64,000 nucleotides of DNA from Pseudomonas sp. ML2-2023-3 (GTDB lineage Bacteria > Pseudomonadota > Gammaproteobacteria > Pseudomonadales > Pseudomonadaceae): contig NZ_CP146343.1 in NCBI RefSeq assembly GCF_037055275.1, forward strand, positions 1,894,501 through 1,958,500, written 5' to 3'. The position numbers were made by a program, and so were the translations under genes. Under the pieces are notes generated by a model. The model was given only the letters and a program-made list of their open reading frames with translations. It was not told the origin of the DNA and did not search any database. Below, piece after piece: positions 1 to 10,999 of this stretch. How positions within the stretch are numbered: position 1 is the first letter of the stretch; every line of letters begins with the position of its first letter.

Positions 1-987
1 GATGGCGTCACGTAGTTCTGCGTCCGAAGCCATGACCAGCGGGCTTGCTACCAGCGGGTGGTTACCAGCCTTGATTTCGTTAAGTTCGTGATCACCGCGA
101 ATAACGAGTGCGATCAGCTTGCCTTCTTCGGCGGCGTGAACGATCAGGGTCTTGACGGTTTTTTCGATGGCCAGATCATAGCCTTCGACCAGTTGGGCGA
201 TGGTCTTGGCATCTGGCGTGTCGACCAGGCGCAGCTCCTGGGTGGCAGCAGGGCGCGAGGTTTCGACTGGAACGGCTTCGGCTTTTTCGATGTTGGCCGC
301 GTAGTCGGAACCATTGCTGAACACGATGTCGTCTTCGCCAGACTCGGCCAGAACGTGGAACTCGTGGGAACCGGCGCCGCCGATGGAGCCGTTGTCAGCT
401 TCAACCGGACGGAAGTTTAGGCCCAGGCGGGTGAATACATTGCAGTAGGCCTGGTGCATGCGGTCATAAGTGACCTGCAGCGAAGCGTTGTCGACGTGGA
501 AGGAGTAGGCGTCCTTCATGATGAACTCGCGGCCGCGCATCAAGCCGAAGCGCGGGCGGGTTTCGTCACGGAATTTGGTCTGGATCTGGTACAGATTGAT
601 CGGCAACTGCTTGTAGCTGTTGAGCTCGTTGCGGCACAGGTCGGTGATGACTTCTTCGTGGGTCGGGCCTACGCAGAACTCGCGACCATGGCGATCTTTC
701 AGGCGCAGCAGTTCGGCGCCGTATTCTTCCCAGCGACCGGATTCCTGCCACAGCTCAGCTGGCTGGATGCTCGGCATCAGCACTTCAAGAGCACCTGCAG
801 CGTTCATTTCTTCGCGAACAATGGCTTCGGCCTTGCGCATGATCCGCAGGCCCATGGGCAGCCAGGTGTACAGGCCGGAAGCAAGTTTGCGAATCATGCC
901 GGCGCGCAGCATCAGCTGGTGGCTGATAACGACCGCATCGGAAGGCGTTTCTTTCTGTGTGGCGAGCAAATATTGGCTGGTGCGCAT
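1..987 (-). CDS. proS: Prolyl-tRNA synthetase, N-terminal part (runs off the window)
   Basis: Charges tRNA-Pro with proline in the cytoplasm. The reverse-strand translation starts [18 protein letters not shown] and contains class II aaRS features: a motif-2-like stretch ([19 protein letters not shown]) and the HEEV of the active site at about residue 80. From about residue 220 it enters the bacterial-type editing (INS/YbaK-like) insertion. The frame is open to the window edge, so only about 329 N-terminal residues are present and the C-terminal catalytic and anticodon domains lie outside. The ATG at 987 is the natural start. The neighbouring permease gene lies upstream on the same strand. Confidence 0.95.
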   Translation of the reverse strand, partial: MRTSQYLLATQKETPSDAVVISHQLMLRAGMIRKLASGLYTWLPMGLRIMRKAEAIVREEMNAAGALEVLMPSIQPAELWQESGRWEEYGAELLRLKDRHGREFCVGPTHEEVITDLCRNELNSYKQLPINLYQIQTKFRDETRPRFGLMRGREFIMKDAYSFHVDNASLQVTYDRMHQAYCNVFTRLGLNFRPVEADNGSIGGAGSHEFHVLAESGEDDIVFSNGSDYAANIEKAEAVPVETSRPAATQELRLVDTPDAKTIAQLVEGYDLAIEKTVKTLIVHAAEEGKLIALVIRGDHELNEIKAGNHPLVASPLVMASDAELRDAI

Positions 988-1090
988 GGTTAGTCGTGGC
1001 CGTTGCTGATGACTAGAAATGACCTCGCATTGTACGGGCGAGATCAGTTTGCGTACAGCGCGGGCGGGGGAGAGTGCTTCCCCCGCAGAT

Positions 1091-2635
1091 TTATGGCTGT
1101 TTTTCGAGGTCTACAGCGGGCTTCTGGCGGGCCCGGCGGCTTTCCTGAAACCAGTGCAGGCTGATCAGCAGCAAGGTAGGGATGCCCATCAGTGCCGTGA
1201 TGATAAAGAAGTTGTGATAGCCGAACTTTTCCACCAGAACCCCTGAATAGCCGCCCATCAGGCGCGGCAGCAGTAGCATGATGGAACTGAGCAGGGCGTA
1301 CTGGGTGGCCGAAAACTTGAGGTTTGTCAGGCTGGACAGATAGGCGACGAATGCAGAGGTGGCGAGGCCGGAGCTGAAGTTGTCGAGAGAGATAGTGACG
1401 ATCAGCATGTCCAGATTCGGGCCCATGTCTGCCAGCAACATAAATAGCAGGTTGGTGCTTGCTGATGCCGCCCCGCCAATCAGCAGGATCGGCAAAATGC
1501 CGAAGCGCACGATAAGCAAACCGCCCATGCCAGCGCCAACGAGGGTCATGATCAAGCCGAAAATCTTGCTGACCCCGGCGATCTGATCCTTGGTGAACCC
1601 TTGGTCGATATAGAACACGTTGGCCATCACGCCCATGACCGTGTCAGACATGCGGTAAGTGGCAATCAGGCCCAGCAGCAGAAGGGCTTGCCAGCGATAA
1701 CGCAGGATAAAGTCATTAACCGGTGTCAGGACTGGCGCCAGCCCGCGTCGTCCAAAGGTCGAGAGGCACAGCACCGTGAGCAGCGTGTACAGGATGGCGC
1801 GCAGAAATGCCCTGTCTTCAAGCACCAGTGTCATCGGGCTGACGCCCTCGAACAGGACGCCTGCAAAATCGGTGTTGTAGAGCTGCGTGAACATCGCCGG
1901 TACTGAAACAAGCAAGACGATCAGTACGAATACAGACGCCAGCTGATGGCCAAAACTGTAGCGCCCGGCCGACAGTTGGGTGCGCAGCGGTACCGGGGGC
2001 TCGCGCATGAACAGGGTGGTGAGCAGTGCTGGCACCATGAGCAGGCCGAACAGCACATAAGTACCGGTCCAGGCCGAATGTTTGTAGTTAAAGCCCGTCG
2101 AGCCGAAGCCCTCGGCAAAGAACAGGGCGCCTGCGGTGGCCAGCAGGGCTGCCACGCGATAGCCGGACATATAACTGGCAGCGAGCGCAGCCTGACGATT
2201 GTCTTCTGCGATTTCCAGCCGGTAGGCATCCACGGCGATGTCCTGGGTCGCCGAGGCGAAGGACACGACCACCGCGATGGCAATCAGCCAGGAGAGGTGT
2301 TTTTGCGGGTCGCAAAAGCCCATGCCGATCAGGCCCAGGATCACCAGCGACTGCGACAGCACCAGCCATGAACGACGCCTGCCAAGTTTTCCGAGCAGCG
2401 GTAAACGCCATTGGTCCAGCAGCGGGGACCACACCCATTTAAAGGCGTAAGCCAGACCGATCAGGCTGGCATAGCCAATGGTTTCACGGGCCACACCGGC
2501 TTCGCGCAGCCACACGGAGAGCGTTGAAAAAACCAGCATGTACGGTAAACCGGCGGCAAAACCGAGCAGTAACAGCACAAGGGTTGAGGGGCTGGAATAG
2601 GCAGCTAGCGCTTCGCGCCAGGTTTTACGGGGCAT
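1091..2635 (-). CDS. ampG: AmpG-type muropeptide permease (MFS)
   Basis: Inner-membrane major-facilitator permease, 514 aa. The family imports GlcNAc-anhydroMurNAc peptides from the periplasm for wall recycling, which in Pseudomonas feeds AmpR-controlled beta-lactamase induction. The N-terminus ([20 protein letters not shown], then [17 protein letters not shown]) is the characteristic AmpG opening. About 12–14 hydrophobic segments follow, with an RRRSWL basic loop after TM2 and a basic, hydrophilic tail. Length fits Pseudomonas AmpG. The ATG at 2635 lies 42 bp from the end of the upstream alkyltransferase-like gene on the same strand. A GC-rich inverted repeat without a T tract lies downstream at about 1062–1087. 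Confidence 0.9.
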   Translation of the reverse strand: MPRKTWREALAAYSSPSTLVLLLLGFAAGLPYMLVFSTLSVWLREAGVARETIGYASLIGLAYAFKWVWSPLLDQWRLPLLGKLGRRRSWLVLSQSLVILGLIGMGFCDPQKHLSWLIAIAVVVSFASATQDIAVDAYRLEIAEDNRQAALAASYMSGYRVAALLATAGALFFAEGFGSTGFNYKHSAWTGTYVLFGLLMVPALLTTLFMREPPVPLRTQLSAGRYSFGHQLASVFVLIVLLVSVPAMFTQLYNTDFAGVLFEGVSPMTLVLEDRAFLRAILYTLLTVLCLSTFGRRGLAPVLTPVNDFILRYRWQALLLLGLIATYRMSDTVMGVMANVFYIDQGFTKDQIAGVSKIFGLIMTLVGAGMGGLLIVRFGILPILLIGGAASASTNLLFMLLADMGPNLDMLIVTISLDNFSSGLATSAFVAYLSSLTNLKFSATQYALLSSIMLLLPRLMGGYSGVLVEKFGYHNFFIITALMGIPTLLLISLHWFQESRRARQKPAVDLEKQP

Positions 2636-2677
2636 GGACTGGAGTCTGCCTCTGGTTGCGGAAACAAAGGGCGCACT

Positions 2678-3031
2678 CTAACCGCAGTGCTCTATCGGGC
2701 GCCAGCCATGACGTTGCATATCCACGCGATTATTCATGATGCTCAGGCCCTCGGCGCGCAAACGCGCACGCTGTTCATCACCCGACGGGCTACCTGCTGG
2801 CAAACTGATACGGCCACCAGCGGCAAGAACCCGATGCCAGGGCAGGCGCGTGCCTTCAGGGAGTTGGCTAAGCGTTCGCCCAACCCACCGTGCAGCTCGA
2901 CCCAGACCAGCCAGTTCGGCAAGCTGGCCGTAGGACACCACATAACCTGCGGGCACCATCATCAAGGTTGAATACAGTGCTGTACGGCGAATTTCGGCGG
3001 GGCTTTGAGGGGTGTCGATGAGTGTGCTCAC
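2678..3031 (-). CDS. Alkyltransferase-like protein (ATL; MGMT family without the active cysteine)
   Basis: 117 aa, the size of the DNA-binding domain of O6-alkylguanine-DNA methyltransferase. The family motif PCHRV appears here as PWHRV at about residue 63, so the acceptor cysteine is tryptophan and the protein cannot take the alkyl group. The helix-turn-helix (SYGQLAELAGLGRAARWVG) and the Arg that flips the base are kept. Known ATL proteins bind O6-alkylguanine and hand the lesion to nucleotide excision repair. That role is inferred from the family. The start is GTG at 3031. It is transcribed away from the DUF481 gene and toward ampG. Confidence 0.88.
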   Translation of the reverse strand: MSTLIDTPQSPAEIRRTALYSTLMMVPAGYVVSYGQLAELAGLGRAARWVGRTLSQLPEGTRLPWHRVLAAGGRISLPAGSPSGDEQRARLRAEGLSIMNNRVDMQRHGWRPIEHCG

Positions 3032-3182
3032 GGCGGGCTTCTGGTCGGCGGAAAGGGGGCTTGCGCTGTTAACTCAACTATAGAAGGAACTCCAGCACAA
3101 TGAGCCGGTCTTTCTTTCTCAAGGGCGTGTCCATGGGGATAATGCCGGCATTCTTTCGCACTCCTGAGTTTCGCATTTGCTT

Positions 3183-4196
3183 ATGCTGTCCAGAACCCTG
3201 TTATGCCTTGCTGCCCTGAGTCTTACTGCGCCCGTGCTTGCCGATACGGTGTGGTTGAAAAATGGCGACCGTCTGACCGGCAAGATCAAAGTATTCGACG
3301 GTGGCAAGTTGCTGATCCAGACCGAATACGCGGGTGCCGTGCCCATTGACTGGAAACAGGTCAAAACCCTTGAGAGTGATCAGGAACTGCTGGTCAAGCA
3401 GGATGCCTACACCGGAGAGAAAGCCAAGTCGTTGCAGGCAGCCGAAGATGGCCACGTAACCCTGGCCAATGGCGAAGCGCCGAAAACCGTAGAGCTGGCC
3501 AGTATTCAGCAAATCCTCAAGCCCAAGCCAGTGATTGAAGACCTGGTCTGGAAAGGCAATGTCGATGTGGCACTGGACTACAAGCGGGCCGACAAGGATA
3601 CCGACGATTACGACATCGACTTCAAGACCACTGCTCGTCACGGTGCCTGGCGCCATCATGCAGAAGGCGAATACAACCGCGAGTTTCAGAACGATGTTGT
3701 CACGACGGACAACTGGACTGCCGAATACGCGCTTGACCACTTCATTGATGAAAAGTGGTACTGGCAAGGTCGTCTGACTTATAACCGTGACCGGGTCGAA
3801 GACGTTTCACGCCAGCGCACGATCGGTACTGGTCCGGGCTATCAGTTCTGGGATGACGAGCTGGGTGCGTTCTCCCTGGGGTCGCTGATCAACCGCACGG
3901 ACTATGAATATTCTGACGGCAAAAAAGATAACTTCTACTCGCTGGCCATGAAGTGGGATTACAACCGCTACTTGCTGGGCAAGACAGTGTCGATCTTCAC
4001 CAATGGTGAGTTGGGCAAGTCGCTGGAGAGTACGTCGGATTACAGCCTCGATTCCGAAATAGGCTTGCGTTACAAGGTGACCGAGTGGGCATCGCTCAAT
4101 CTCAAGGCCGAGAAAGACCTGATTGGTGGTTCAAGCGGCTCTGATAACTCCCTCAACAAGACTCGCTACACCATGGGGTTTGGCGTGACCTGGTAA
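3183..4196 (+). CDS. DUF481 (YdiY-like) outer-membrane-type protein
   Basis: 337 aa from the ATG at 3183; an in-frame TTG two codons earlier (3177) is less likely. A clear Sec signal peptide (LSRTLLCLAALSLTAPVLA) is followed by a small SH3-like segment (DTVWLKNGDRLTGKI). After about residue 120 come long alternating beta strands rich in Trp, Tyr and Asp, ending in the aromatic residue W (FGVTW) typical of outer-membrane barrels. DUF481 proteins are predicted barrels or salt-induced outer-membrane proteins of unknown function. It is monocistronic and ends just before a 14-bp-stem hairpin. Confidence 0.85.
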   Translation: MLSRTLLCLAALSLTAPVLADTVWLKNGDRLTGKIKVFDGGKLLIQTEYAGAVPIDWKQVKTLESDQELLVKQDAYTGEKAKSLQAAEDGHVTLANGEAPKTVELASIQQILKPKPVIEDLVWKGNVDVALDYKRADKDTDDYDIDFKTTARHGAWRHHAEGEYNREFQNDVVTTDNWTAEYALDHFIDEKWYWQGRLTYNRDRVEDVSRQRTIGTGPGYQFWDDELGAFSLGSLINRTDYEYSDGKKDNFYSLAMKWDYNRYLLGKTVSIFTNGELGKSLESTSDYSLDSEIGLRYKVTEWASLNLKAEKDLIGGSSGSDNSLNKTRYTMGFGVTW

Positions 4197-4210
4197 TAGC
4201 TCACGTCGTG

Positions 4211-4252
4211 GCCGCTGCCGAAGGAGCGCAGCCTCGTTCCTTCGGCAGCGGC
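4211..4252. repeat. 14-bp-stem hairpin, REP-like / bidirectional terminator
   Basis: GCCGCTGCCGAAGG at 4211–4224 pairs perfectly with CCTTCGGCAGCGGC at 4239–4252. It lies between two convergent genes. A close relative with the same TTCGGCAGCGGCTAC arm occurs at 14785–14820, so this is a dispersed intergenic repeat rather than a gene-specific structure. There is no T run, so any terminator role is inferred. Confidence 0.75.
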
Positions 4253-4263
4253 TACAGGTTGCT

Positions 4264-5022
4264 CTAGATTCGCAAGCCGCCATCAAGCTCCAGAATCCGC
4301 CCGGTGTAGTAGTCGTTCTCAAAAATGTAGGCCGCGGAATGGGCGATTTCTTCAACCTTGCCCATGCGCTTCAACGGGATGCCGGAAGTCATCTTTTCGA
4401 GGGCTTCGGGTTTCATGCCCAGGGTCATTTCGGTTTCGATAAAGCCTGGGGCAATCCCGGCCACCCGAATGCCGTAGCGTGACAGCTCTTTGGCCCAGGT
4501 CACCGTGGCTGCGGCAACTCCGGCCTTGGCTGCCGAGTAGTTGGTCTGGCCTACGTTACCGGCGCGCGAGATCGACGAAATGTTGATAATCGCGCCTTGA
4601 CTGTTGAGCTCGATCATTTTTGCCGCGACCTCACGGGTGCACAGGAAAACGCCCGTCAGGTTGACGTCGATCACCGCCTGCCATTGCGCCAGGCTCATCT
4701 TGGTCATCACCCCGTCCTTGACCTTGAGCAGCAGTCCGTCGCGCAAAATGCCGGCGTTGTTTACAAGACCATTGATCGCGCCAAAATCTTCTGCAATCTG
4801 GGCAACAGTTTGCGTAACCTGTTCTTCATCGGCGACGTTACACAGGTAAGCGCGGGCCTCTACACCGTGTGCCTGACAAGCCGCGACCGCCAATTCAAGC
4901 TTTTCCGGATTGAGGTCGACCAGTGCCAGCCTCGCGCCCTTGGCAGCCAGATACTCAGCCATTGCACGGCCCAGCCCTTGGCAGCCGCCAGTGATAATGA
5001 TTACTTTGTCTTTTAGTTGCAT
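4264..5022 (-). CDS. SDR-family 3-oxoacyl-ACP reductase-like (FabG-like)
   Basis: 252 aa classical short-chain dehydrogenase, predicted to reduce 3-oxoacyl thioesters or a related ketone with NAD(P)H. The Rossmann motif TGGCQGLG is at residues 11–18, NNAGILRD at about 87, the catalytic Ser in ISSISRAGN, and YSAAK carries the Tyr-Lys pair. It ends in LELDGGLRI, as FabG paralogues do. It is not in a fab cluster, so it is probably an accessory FabG paralogue rather than the essential enzyme. The ATG start at 5022 faces the divergent HugZ-like gene. Confidence 0.88.
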   Translation of the reverse strand: MQLKDKVIIITGGCQGLGRAMAEYLAAKGARLALVDLNPEKLELAVAACQAHGVEARAYLCNVADEEQVTQTVAQIAEDFGAINGLVNNAGILRDGLLLKVKDGVMTKMSLAQWQAVIDVNLTGVFLCTREVAAKMIELNSQGAIINISSISRAGNVGQTNYSAAKAGVAAATVTWAKELSRYGIRVAGIAPGFIETEMTLGMKPEALEKMTSGIPLKRMGKVEEIAHSAAYIFENDYYTGRILELDGGLRI

Positions 5023-5075
5023 GGGTGCCCTGATCTCGACCGTTATCGACGGATTTTTTATTAAGGAGTCATAAG

Positions 5076-5801
5076 TTGAGCGTTGAAGCTGCCAAGCATG
5101 CCCGAGAATTACTGCTCAAGGAATACCGCGGAGCCCTGTCGACCCAGTCCAAGGCCATGCCGGGTTTTCCCTTTGGTTCCGTGGTGCCTTATTGCCTGGA
5201 TGAGCAGGGGCGCCCGTTGATTTTGATCAGCCGTATTGCCCAGCACACCCATAACCTGCGCAAGGACCCCAAGTGCTCGCTGATGGTAGGCGAGCGGGGG
5301 GCTGAAGATATCCAGGCCGTTGGGCGCCTGACGTATCTGGCCGAAGCCGAGCAGTTGACCGAGGCTGCAGCGATTGCCGCCGCAGCTGAGCGCTACTACC
5401 GCTATTTCCCTGAGGCCAGGGGCTATGACACGGCCCATGATTTCGACTTTTGGGTGCTTAACCCGGTCAGGCACCGTTATATAGGTGGTTTCGGGGCTAT
5501 TCACTGGCTGGATCAAGTCACGCTGGCCAACCCCTTTGCCGGGCAGGTCGAGGTGCGCATGGTGGAGCACATGAACGCCGACCACGCCAACGCCATCGAG
5601 CATTACGTCAAATTGACCGGTCTACCGCTAACAACGCCAGCTACGCTGGTGGGTATCGACAGCGAAGGCATGCATTTGCGTATCGGTGAAGGCCTGCATT
5701 GGTTGGGCTTTCCCGAGCCTTGCAATACTTCGACACAGGTGCGCGAAGCGTTGGTTTTATTGGCGCGTGCTAGTGAATGGCCGAAAAAACAGACGACCTG
5801 A
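5076..5801 (+). CDS. HugZ-like haem/PNPOx-fold protein with DUF2470
   Basis: 241 aa. The N-terminal part (about residues 1–150) is a split-barrel pyridoxamine-5'-phosphate-oxidase-like domain ([20 protein letters not shown]). The C-terminal part is a DUF2470 domain beginning [20 protein letters not shown], the combination seen in HugZ haem-utilisation proteins. Its histidines are candidate haem ligands, but haem breakdown activity is inferred only. The start is a TTG at 5076, chosen because AAGGAG lies 7 bases upstream and no ATG fits. It is divergent from the FabG-like gene. Confidence 0.85.
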   Translation: MSVEAAKHARELLLKEYRGALSTQSKAMPGFPFGSVVPYCLDEQGRPLILISRIAQHTHNLRKDPKCSLMVGERGAEDIQAVGRLTYLAEAEQLTEAAAIAAAAERYYRYFPEARGYDTAHDFDFWVLNPVRHRYIGGFGAIHWLDQVTLANPFAGQVEVRMVEHMNADHANAIEHYVKLTGLPLTTPATLVGIDSEGMHLRIGEGLHWLGFPEPCNTSTQVREALVLLARASEWPKKQTT

Positions 5802-5872
5802 CCTTGAATTTTCACAGGCGCGCCGTCATCTAGGTTTGGTTGGAAGATATTCTTCCGGAGAGGAATCATTTG

Positions 5873-6346
5873 ATGCGCGCTTTTCTATTGCTCTTTCTGT
5901 TATTTCCAGTGCTAGAGCTGTACGTCTTTTTCAAGGTCAGCACCGCTATCGGGTTTTTCCCTGCGTTGCTGCTGATCATTGCCGGCTCCATGCTGGGTGT
6001 TCTGGTGGTTCGCGTTGCAGGTCTGGCCACTGCGCTCAGAGCGCGCGAAAGCCTCAATCGCGGCGAGCTGCCTGCTCAGCAAATGCTTGAAGGTCTGATG
6101 CTGGCCCTGGGTGGCGGCCTTCTGGTGCTACCGGGCTTTATCAGCGATGCGGCCGGTCTGTTGTTGCTGTTCCCGCCGGTTCGTCGTTTCCTGGTCAACC
6201 GTCTGCGCAAGCGTGCAGAAGAACAAGCCATTCGCCAGCGTGCGTTTGCCGATGACTTCGAGGCTGCAGCTCGCCCTCGATCCCAGCAGCCTTTGGGGCG
6301 TGAGCCGAATGTGATCGAAGGCGAGTTCGAGCACCGCGACAAATAA
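5873..6346 (+). CDS. fxsA: FxsA family membrane protein
   Basis: 157 aa from the ATG at 5873, preceded by CGGAGAGG. Three to four hydrophobic helices (FLLLFLLFPVLELYVFF; ALLLIIAGSMLGVLVV; LGGGLLVLPGFISDAAGLLLL) are followed by a basic cytoplasmic tail. This is the FxsA (suppressor of F exclusion of phage T7) pattern, including the LPGFISDAAGLLLL signature. It commonly lies directly upstream of groESL in gamma-proteobacteria, as here. A strong terminator separates it from groES. The molecular function is unknown. Confidence 0.92.
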   Translation: MRAFLLLFLLFPVLELYVFFKVSTAIGFFPALLLIIAGSMLGVLVVRVAGLATALRARESLNRGELPAQQMLEGLMLALGGGLLVLPGFISDAAGLLLLFPPVRRFLVNRLRKRAEEQAIRQRAFADDFEAAARPRSQQPLGREPNVIEGEFEHRDK

Positions 6347-6362
6347 GGCTTTTGCGTTATCA

Positions 6363-6393
6363 ACACGGCACCTTGGGTGCCGTGTTTGTTTTT
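6363..6393 (+). terminator. Intrinsic terminator after fxsA
   Basis: A 10-bp perfect stem (ACACGGCACC / GGTGCCGTGT) with loop TTG, followed by TTTGTTTTT. This ends fxsA transcription before the groESL promoter region. Confidence 0.9.
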
Positions 6394-6430
6394 CGGTCAG
6401 GCACAAGGTTAAAAAATTCATGGGCGTGCC

Positions 6431-6457
6431 CTTGTAATAAGTGGATGCGCCCTTATG
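6431..6457 (+). promoter_or_regulatory. Candidate sigma-32 heat-shock promoter of groESL
   Basis: CTTGTAA at 6431–6437 (consensus CTTGAAA) and CCCTTATG at 6450–6457 (consensus CCCCATNT) are separated by 12 bases, about 130 bp upstream of groES. The match is imperfect in both boxes and the spacer is at the short end. The position fits the known heat-shock control of groE. Confidence 0.45.
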
Positions 6458-6587
6458 TAACGGACACCGCAGGGTTTTACTGGCAACAGCACATCCCTTC
6501 AGCGAATAGCACCCGGCATTTCCGGATTTGCAAACCCCGCCGGTATTGACACCGGCCGATGAACACCACAATTAGGAGAGATCGACA

Positions 6588-6881
6588 ATGAAGCTTCGTC
6601 CTCTGCATGACCGCGTCGTAATCCGTCGCAGCGAAGAAGAAAAGAAAACCGCTGGCGGTATCGTTCTGCCGGGTTCTGCTGCCGAAAAAGCCAACAGCGG
6701 TGAAATCCTCGCTGTCGGTACTGGCCGCGTTCTGGACAACGGTGAAGTACGTGCGCTGGCCGTGAAAGTGGGTGACAAGGTTGTGTTCGGCCCTTACTCC
6801 GGCAGCAACACTGTGAAAGTCGACGGCGAAGACCTGCTGGTTATGGCTGAGAACGAAATTCTCGCTGTAATCGAAGGCTGA
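6588..6881 (+). CDS. groES: Co-chaperonin GroES
   Basis: 97 aa, starting [20 protein letters not shown]. The heptameric lid of the GroEL folding chamber in the cytoplasm. The mobile loop ([16 protein letters not shown]) at about residues 17–32 and the family length are intact. A strong Shine–Dalgarno (AGGAG) precedes the ATG. groEL follows after 49 bp, forming the standard bicistronic heat-shock operon. Confidence 0.98.
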   Translation: MKLRPLHDRVVIRRSEEEKKTAGGIVLPGSAAEKANSGEILAVGTGRVLDNGEVRALAVKVGDKVVFGPYSGSNTVKVDGEDLLVMAENEILAVIEG

Positions 6882-6918
6882 TCTCCCGCTCCTTTTCCCG
6901 TTACTACAAAGTATTTAA

Positions 6919-8571
<1,653 letters not shown>

Positions 8572-8592
8572 GCCAGCCTTACCCCGTTACGC

Positions 8593-8628
8593 AAAAGCCC
8601 CGCCTGAGTCATCAGGCGGGGCTTTTTT
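8593..8628 (+). terminator. Intrinsic terminator of groESL
   Basis: A GC-rich stem (AAAGCCCCGCCTGA / TCAGGCGGGGCTTT) followed by a run of T, directly after groEL. Confidence 0.95.
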
Positions 8629-8689
8629 GTGGCTGGTCGTTATCTGGCAGGTATTGAGAAAAGTACACGTCTGATACTGTGCGTCGTTC

Positions 8690-8846
8690 GCCATCGCGAG
8701 CAAGCCCGCTCCCACGACAGATCCTGTCAGCATCCAGTCTTGGGTTTACCCCCAAACCAGTGGGAGCTGGCTTGCCTGCGATGGTATCAGCCGCAGGTTG
8801 ACTGACACTGCGCGTCGCCTCAAGCCCGCTCCCGCAAAAGCGATGG
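8690..8846. repeat. REPIN: two inverted REP units plus a partial third
   Basis: CGCGAGCAAGCCCGCTCCCAC (8695–8715) and the inverted copy GTGGGAGCTGGCTTGCCTGCGATGG (8760–8784) flank a spacer. A degenerate unit (CAAGCCCGCTCCCGCAAAAG) follows at 8821. The same element type recurs at 27560, 43044, 55901, 60751 and 62747. It fills most of the gap between groEL and the sulfatase gene. Confidence 0.85.
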
Positions 8847-8847
8847 T

Positions 8848-10797
8848 TTACCGCTGGGAAAGCTGCTCCGGGATTCCCTGCGTTGGCTTCCAGCCCAACA
8901 ATTGCTGTTTATAGCCGTGGCTGGCGCCCTGATAGTAGGCAATCGCCCGTTCAATCAACGGATCGGTCGCCGGTACGCGGGACTCAACACTGGTGGTCAA
9001 CGCTTCGTCGTGGCGACGCAGGCCCTGACGCGGGCTGAGAATGGCCAGGTCTTTACCGTCAAACAAACCCAGGTGCTGGTAGTTGCCCACTACCACCCGT
9101 GGTGGCAACGGATTGTCCTGGAGCAGGTTGCGACCGAAGAAAGTCGACTGGTAGTCCAGGTTCAGCAAGCCGAGCAAGGTTGGGGCAAGATCGATCTGGC
9201 TGGCCAGTTGCGCGTTTTCCCGCGCTTCGATCAGTTTGGGCGCATAGATAAACAGCGGGATCTGATAGTTGGTGATCGGCAAGTCTTCCTTGCCCGCACT
9301 GCCTGCCGTGTGATCGGCCACGAACACAAAGATCGTGTTATCGAACCAGGGCTTTTTGCGCGCTGCGTCCAGGAATTGGCCGATGGCGTAGTCGGTGTAC
9401 TTCACTGCGCCGTCGCGACCATTACCCGACTTGATGTCGATCCGGCCTTCCGGGTAGGTGTAGGGGCGATGGTTCGAGGTGGTCATCAGTTGCAGCAAAA
9501 AGGGTTTTTGTTGCGCATAGTCTGCATCGGCCAGCTTCAGGGTTTCGCGGTACAGGTCTTCATCGGCCATGCCCCACGCGTTCTTGAAGTGGATATCGGC
9601 TTCATTCACGCTGCTTTGGTCAACCACGCGGTAACCGTTGCCACTGAAAAAGGCGTTCATGTTGTCAAAGTAACCGCGTCCGCCATAGACGAACACGCTG
9701 TCGTAACCCACACCTTTAAGCTGCTGGCCCAGGCTGGCAAAACCGCTTTCACGGCCGATGCGCTTGACGATGGAGCGCCCCGGCGTCGGCGGAATGGCCA
9801 GGGTGATGGCTTCCAGGCCGCGGTCGGTGCGGGTGCCGGTGGCATAGAAGTTATTGAAGTACAGGCTTTCCTTGCGCAGTTGATCCAGATTTGGCGTCAG
9901 GTTGCGACCATCGCCGTTGCTGCCCAGGTATTTGGCGCTGAAGCTTTCGATCGTCACCAACACAATGTTGGGCTGACGCGCAGTGCCCGGATTGTCGATA
10001 TTGCGACGGATATCCAGCGGGTCCTGGCCAACAAACGTAGCGTTGGGCTCCGTCAACTCTTTGCGCAATTGTTGGGCCACCACGTCGGTCGGCAAGCTGG
10101 CATAAAACTGCTGGTAATCCAGCTCGTTGTTACGGAACGCGGCGAAGAACTGATACGGGCCATTGCTTGCCAGTTCATGCTGATAGGCATTGCCACCCTG
10201 ACCCCGTGGGCCGTCCTGATCGAGCAGTTGCAGGCTCAGGCCAGCTACCAGCAACAGACTGGCGAAGGCAGCGATGCGAGAGCCAAAGGTTGGCAGCGGA
10301 GCATTCATGGCCGCGTTGAACGGTTTGCGCAGAACAAGGCTCAACACAATGGCAGTCAGGGCAATGGCACTGAGCAGTATGCCAATGGGGTAGGACTCCA
10401 GTACGTTGTTCAGCACTTCATCGGAATAGACCAGATAGTCCACGGCGATAAAGTTGAAGCGCACGCCGAACTCATCCCAAAACAGCCACTCGGCGACGGC
10501 CGTGAACAATATGGCAAACAGACTGACGGTCAGCAGGCCTTGCAGAAACCACTGATGGCCTCGACGACGCCACAGGCCGGGCGGGCATAACAGCAGGTAC
10601 AGGCCCAGAGGCAGGGCGGCATAGGCCAGAAAGCCGAGGTCATAAAGCAAGCCAATGCCAAACACCGGAAGCCAGTTGTTACCAGCCTCTCCCAGGTGGG
10701 TGACCAGCAGAACGCCTCGGGTAATTAGAAAAGTCGCCAGCCAGCAGCCAGTCAACAGAAGGAGGTAGCGCATTGGCGCAGTGTGCAGCAGACGCAT
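8848..10797 (-). CDS. LTA synthase family sulfatase-fold membrane enzyme
   Basis: 649 aa. Five hydrophobic segments occupy about residues 1–185, then a large periplasmic alkaline-phosphatase/sulfatase-type domain. Visible motifs are VLVTIESFSAKYLG (metal-binding Glu), the FYATGTRTDRGLEAI stretch with the candidate catalytic Thr, and FVFVADHTAG with metal-binding Asp/His. Relatives transfer phosphoglycerol or phosphoethanolamine onto glycans or lipid A. The substrate here is not known. The start is the ATG at 10797; an ATG eight codons later (MRYLLLL) is possible. It is divergent from colR, hinting at a shared role in the envelope. Confidence 0.85.
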   Translation of the reverse strand: MRLLHTAPMRYLLLLTGCWLATFLITRGVLLVTHLGEAGNNWLPVFGIGLLYDLGFLAYAALPLGLYLLLCPPGLWRRRGHQWFLQGLLTVSLFAILFTAVAEWLFWDEFGVRFNFIAVDYLVYSDEVLNNVLESYPIGILLSAIALTAIVLSLVLRKPFNAAMNAPLPTFGSRIAAFASLLLVAGLSLQLLDQDGPRGQGGNAYQHELASNGPYQFFAAFRNNELDYQQFYASLPTDVVAQQLRKELTEPNATFVGQDPLDIRRNIDNPGTARQPNIVLVTIESFSAKYLGSNGDGRNLTPNLDQLRKESLYFNNFYATGTRTDRGLEAITLAIPPTPGRSIVKRIGRESGFASLGQQLKGVGYDSVFVYGGRGYFDNMNAFFSGNGYRVVDQSSVNEADIHFKNAWGMADEDLYRETLKLADADYAQQKPFLLQLMTTSNHRPYTYPEGRIDIKSGNGRDGAVKYTDYAIGQFLDAARKKPWFDNTIFVFVADHTAGSAGKEDLPITNYQIPLFIYAPKLIEARENAQLASQIDLAPTLLGLLNLDYQSTFFGRNLLQDNPLPPRVVVGNYQHLGLFDGKDLAILSPRQGLRRHDEALTTSVESRVPATDPLIERAIAYYQGASHGYKQQLLGWKPTQGIPEQLSQR

Positions 10798-10999
10798 TGT
10801 TGTTTTTCCTTAAACGCGAGGGTGCGGGAGTGTGCGGGCGCCACTGTATTGAGTTTGTGAACCGATAGTAAAAAAAATGTCATTTTTGCAGATGCGACAA
10901 CTAAATTGTCTGTGCGCCCTGCGGTGCTGGCCCTGCGCGGTTCTTGGCCTTAAGCTGCGCGGGCCAAGACGGCCGTAACTGTGAACGGAGAGAATACCC

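Noticed and set aside
1062..1087. GCGGGGGA…TTCCCCCGC inverted repeat after ampG as a terminator
   Set aside because: Stem is good, but no T tract follows on the minus strand, so transcription may run on to proS; not called.
8902..10590. 562-codon open frame opposite the LTA-synthase-type gene
   Set aside because: Low-complexity composition (rich in Val, Gly, Gln, His) typical of an antisense shadow; the minus-strand gene has clear motifs.
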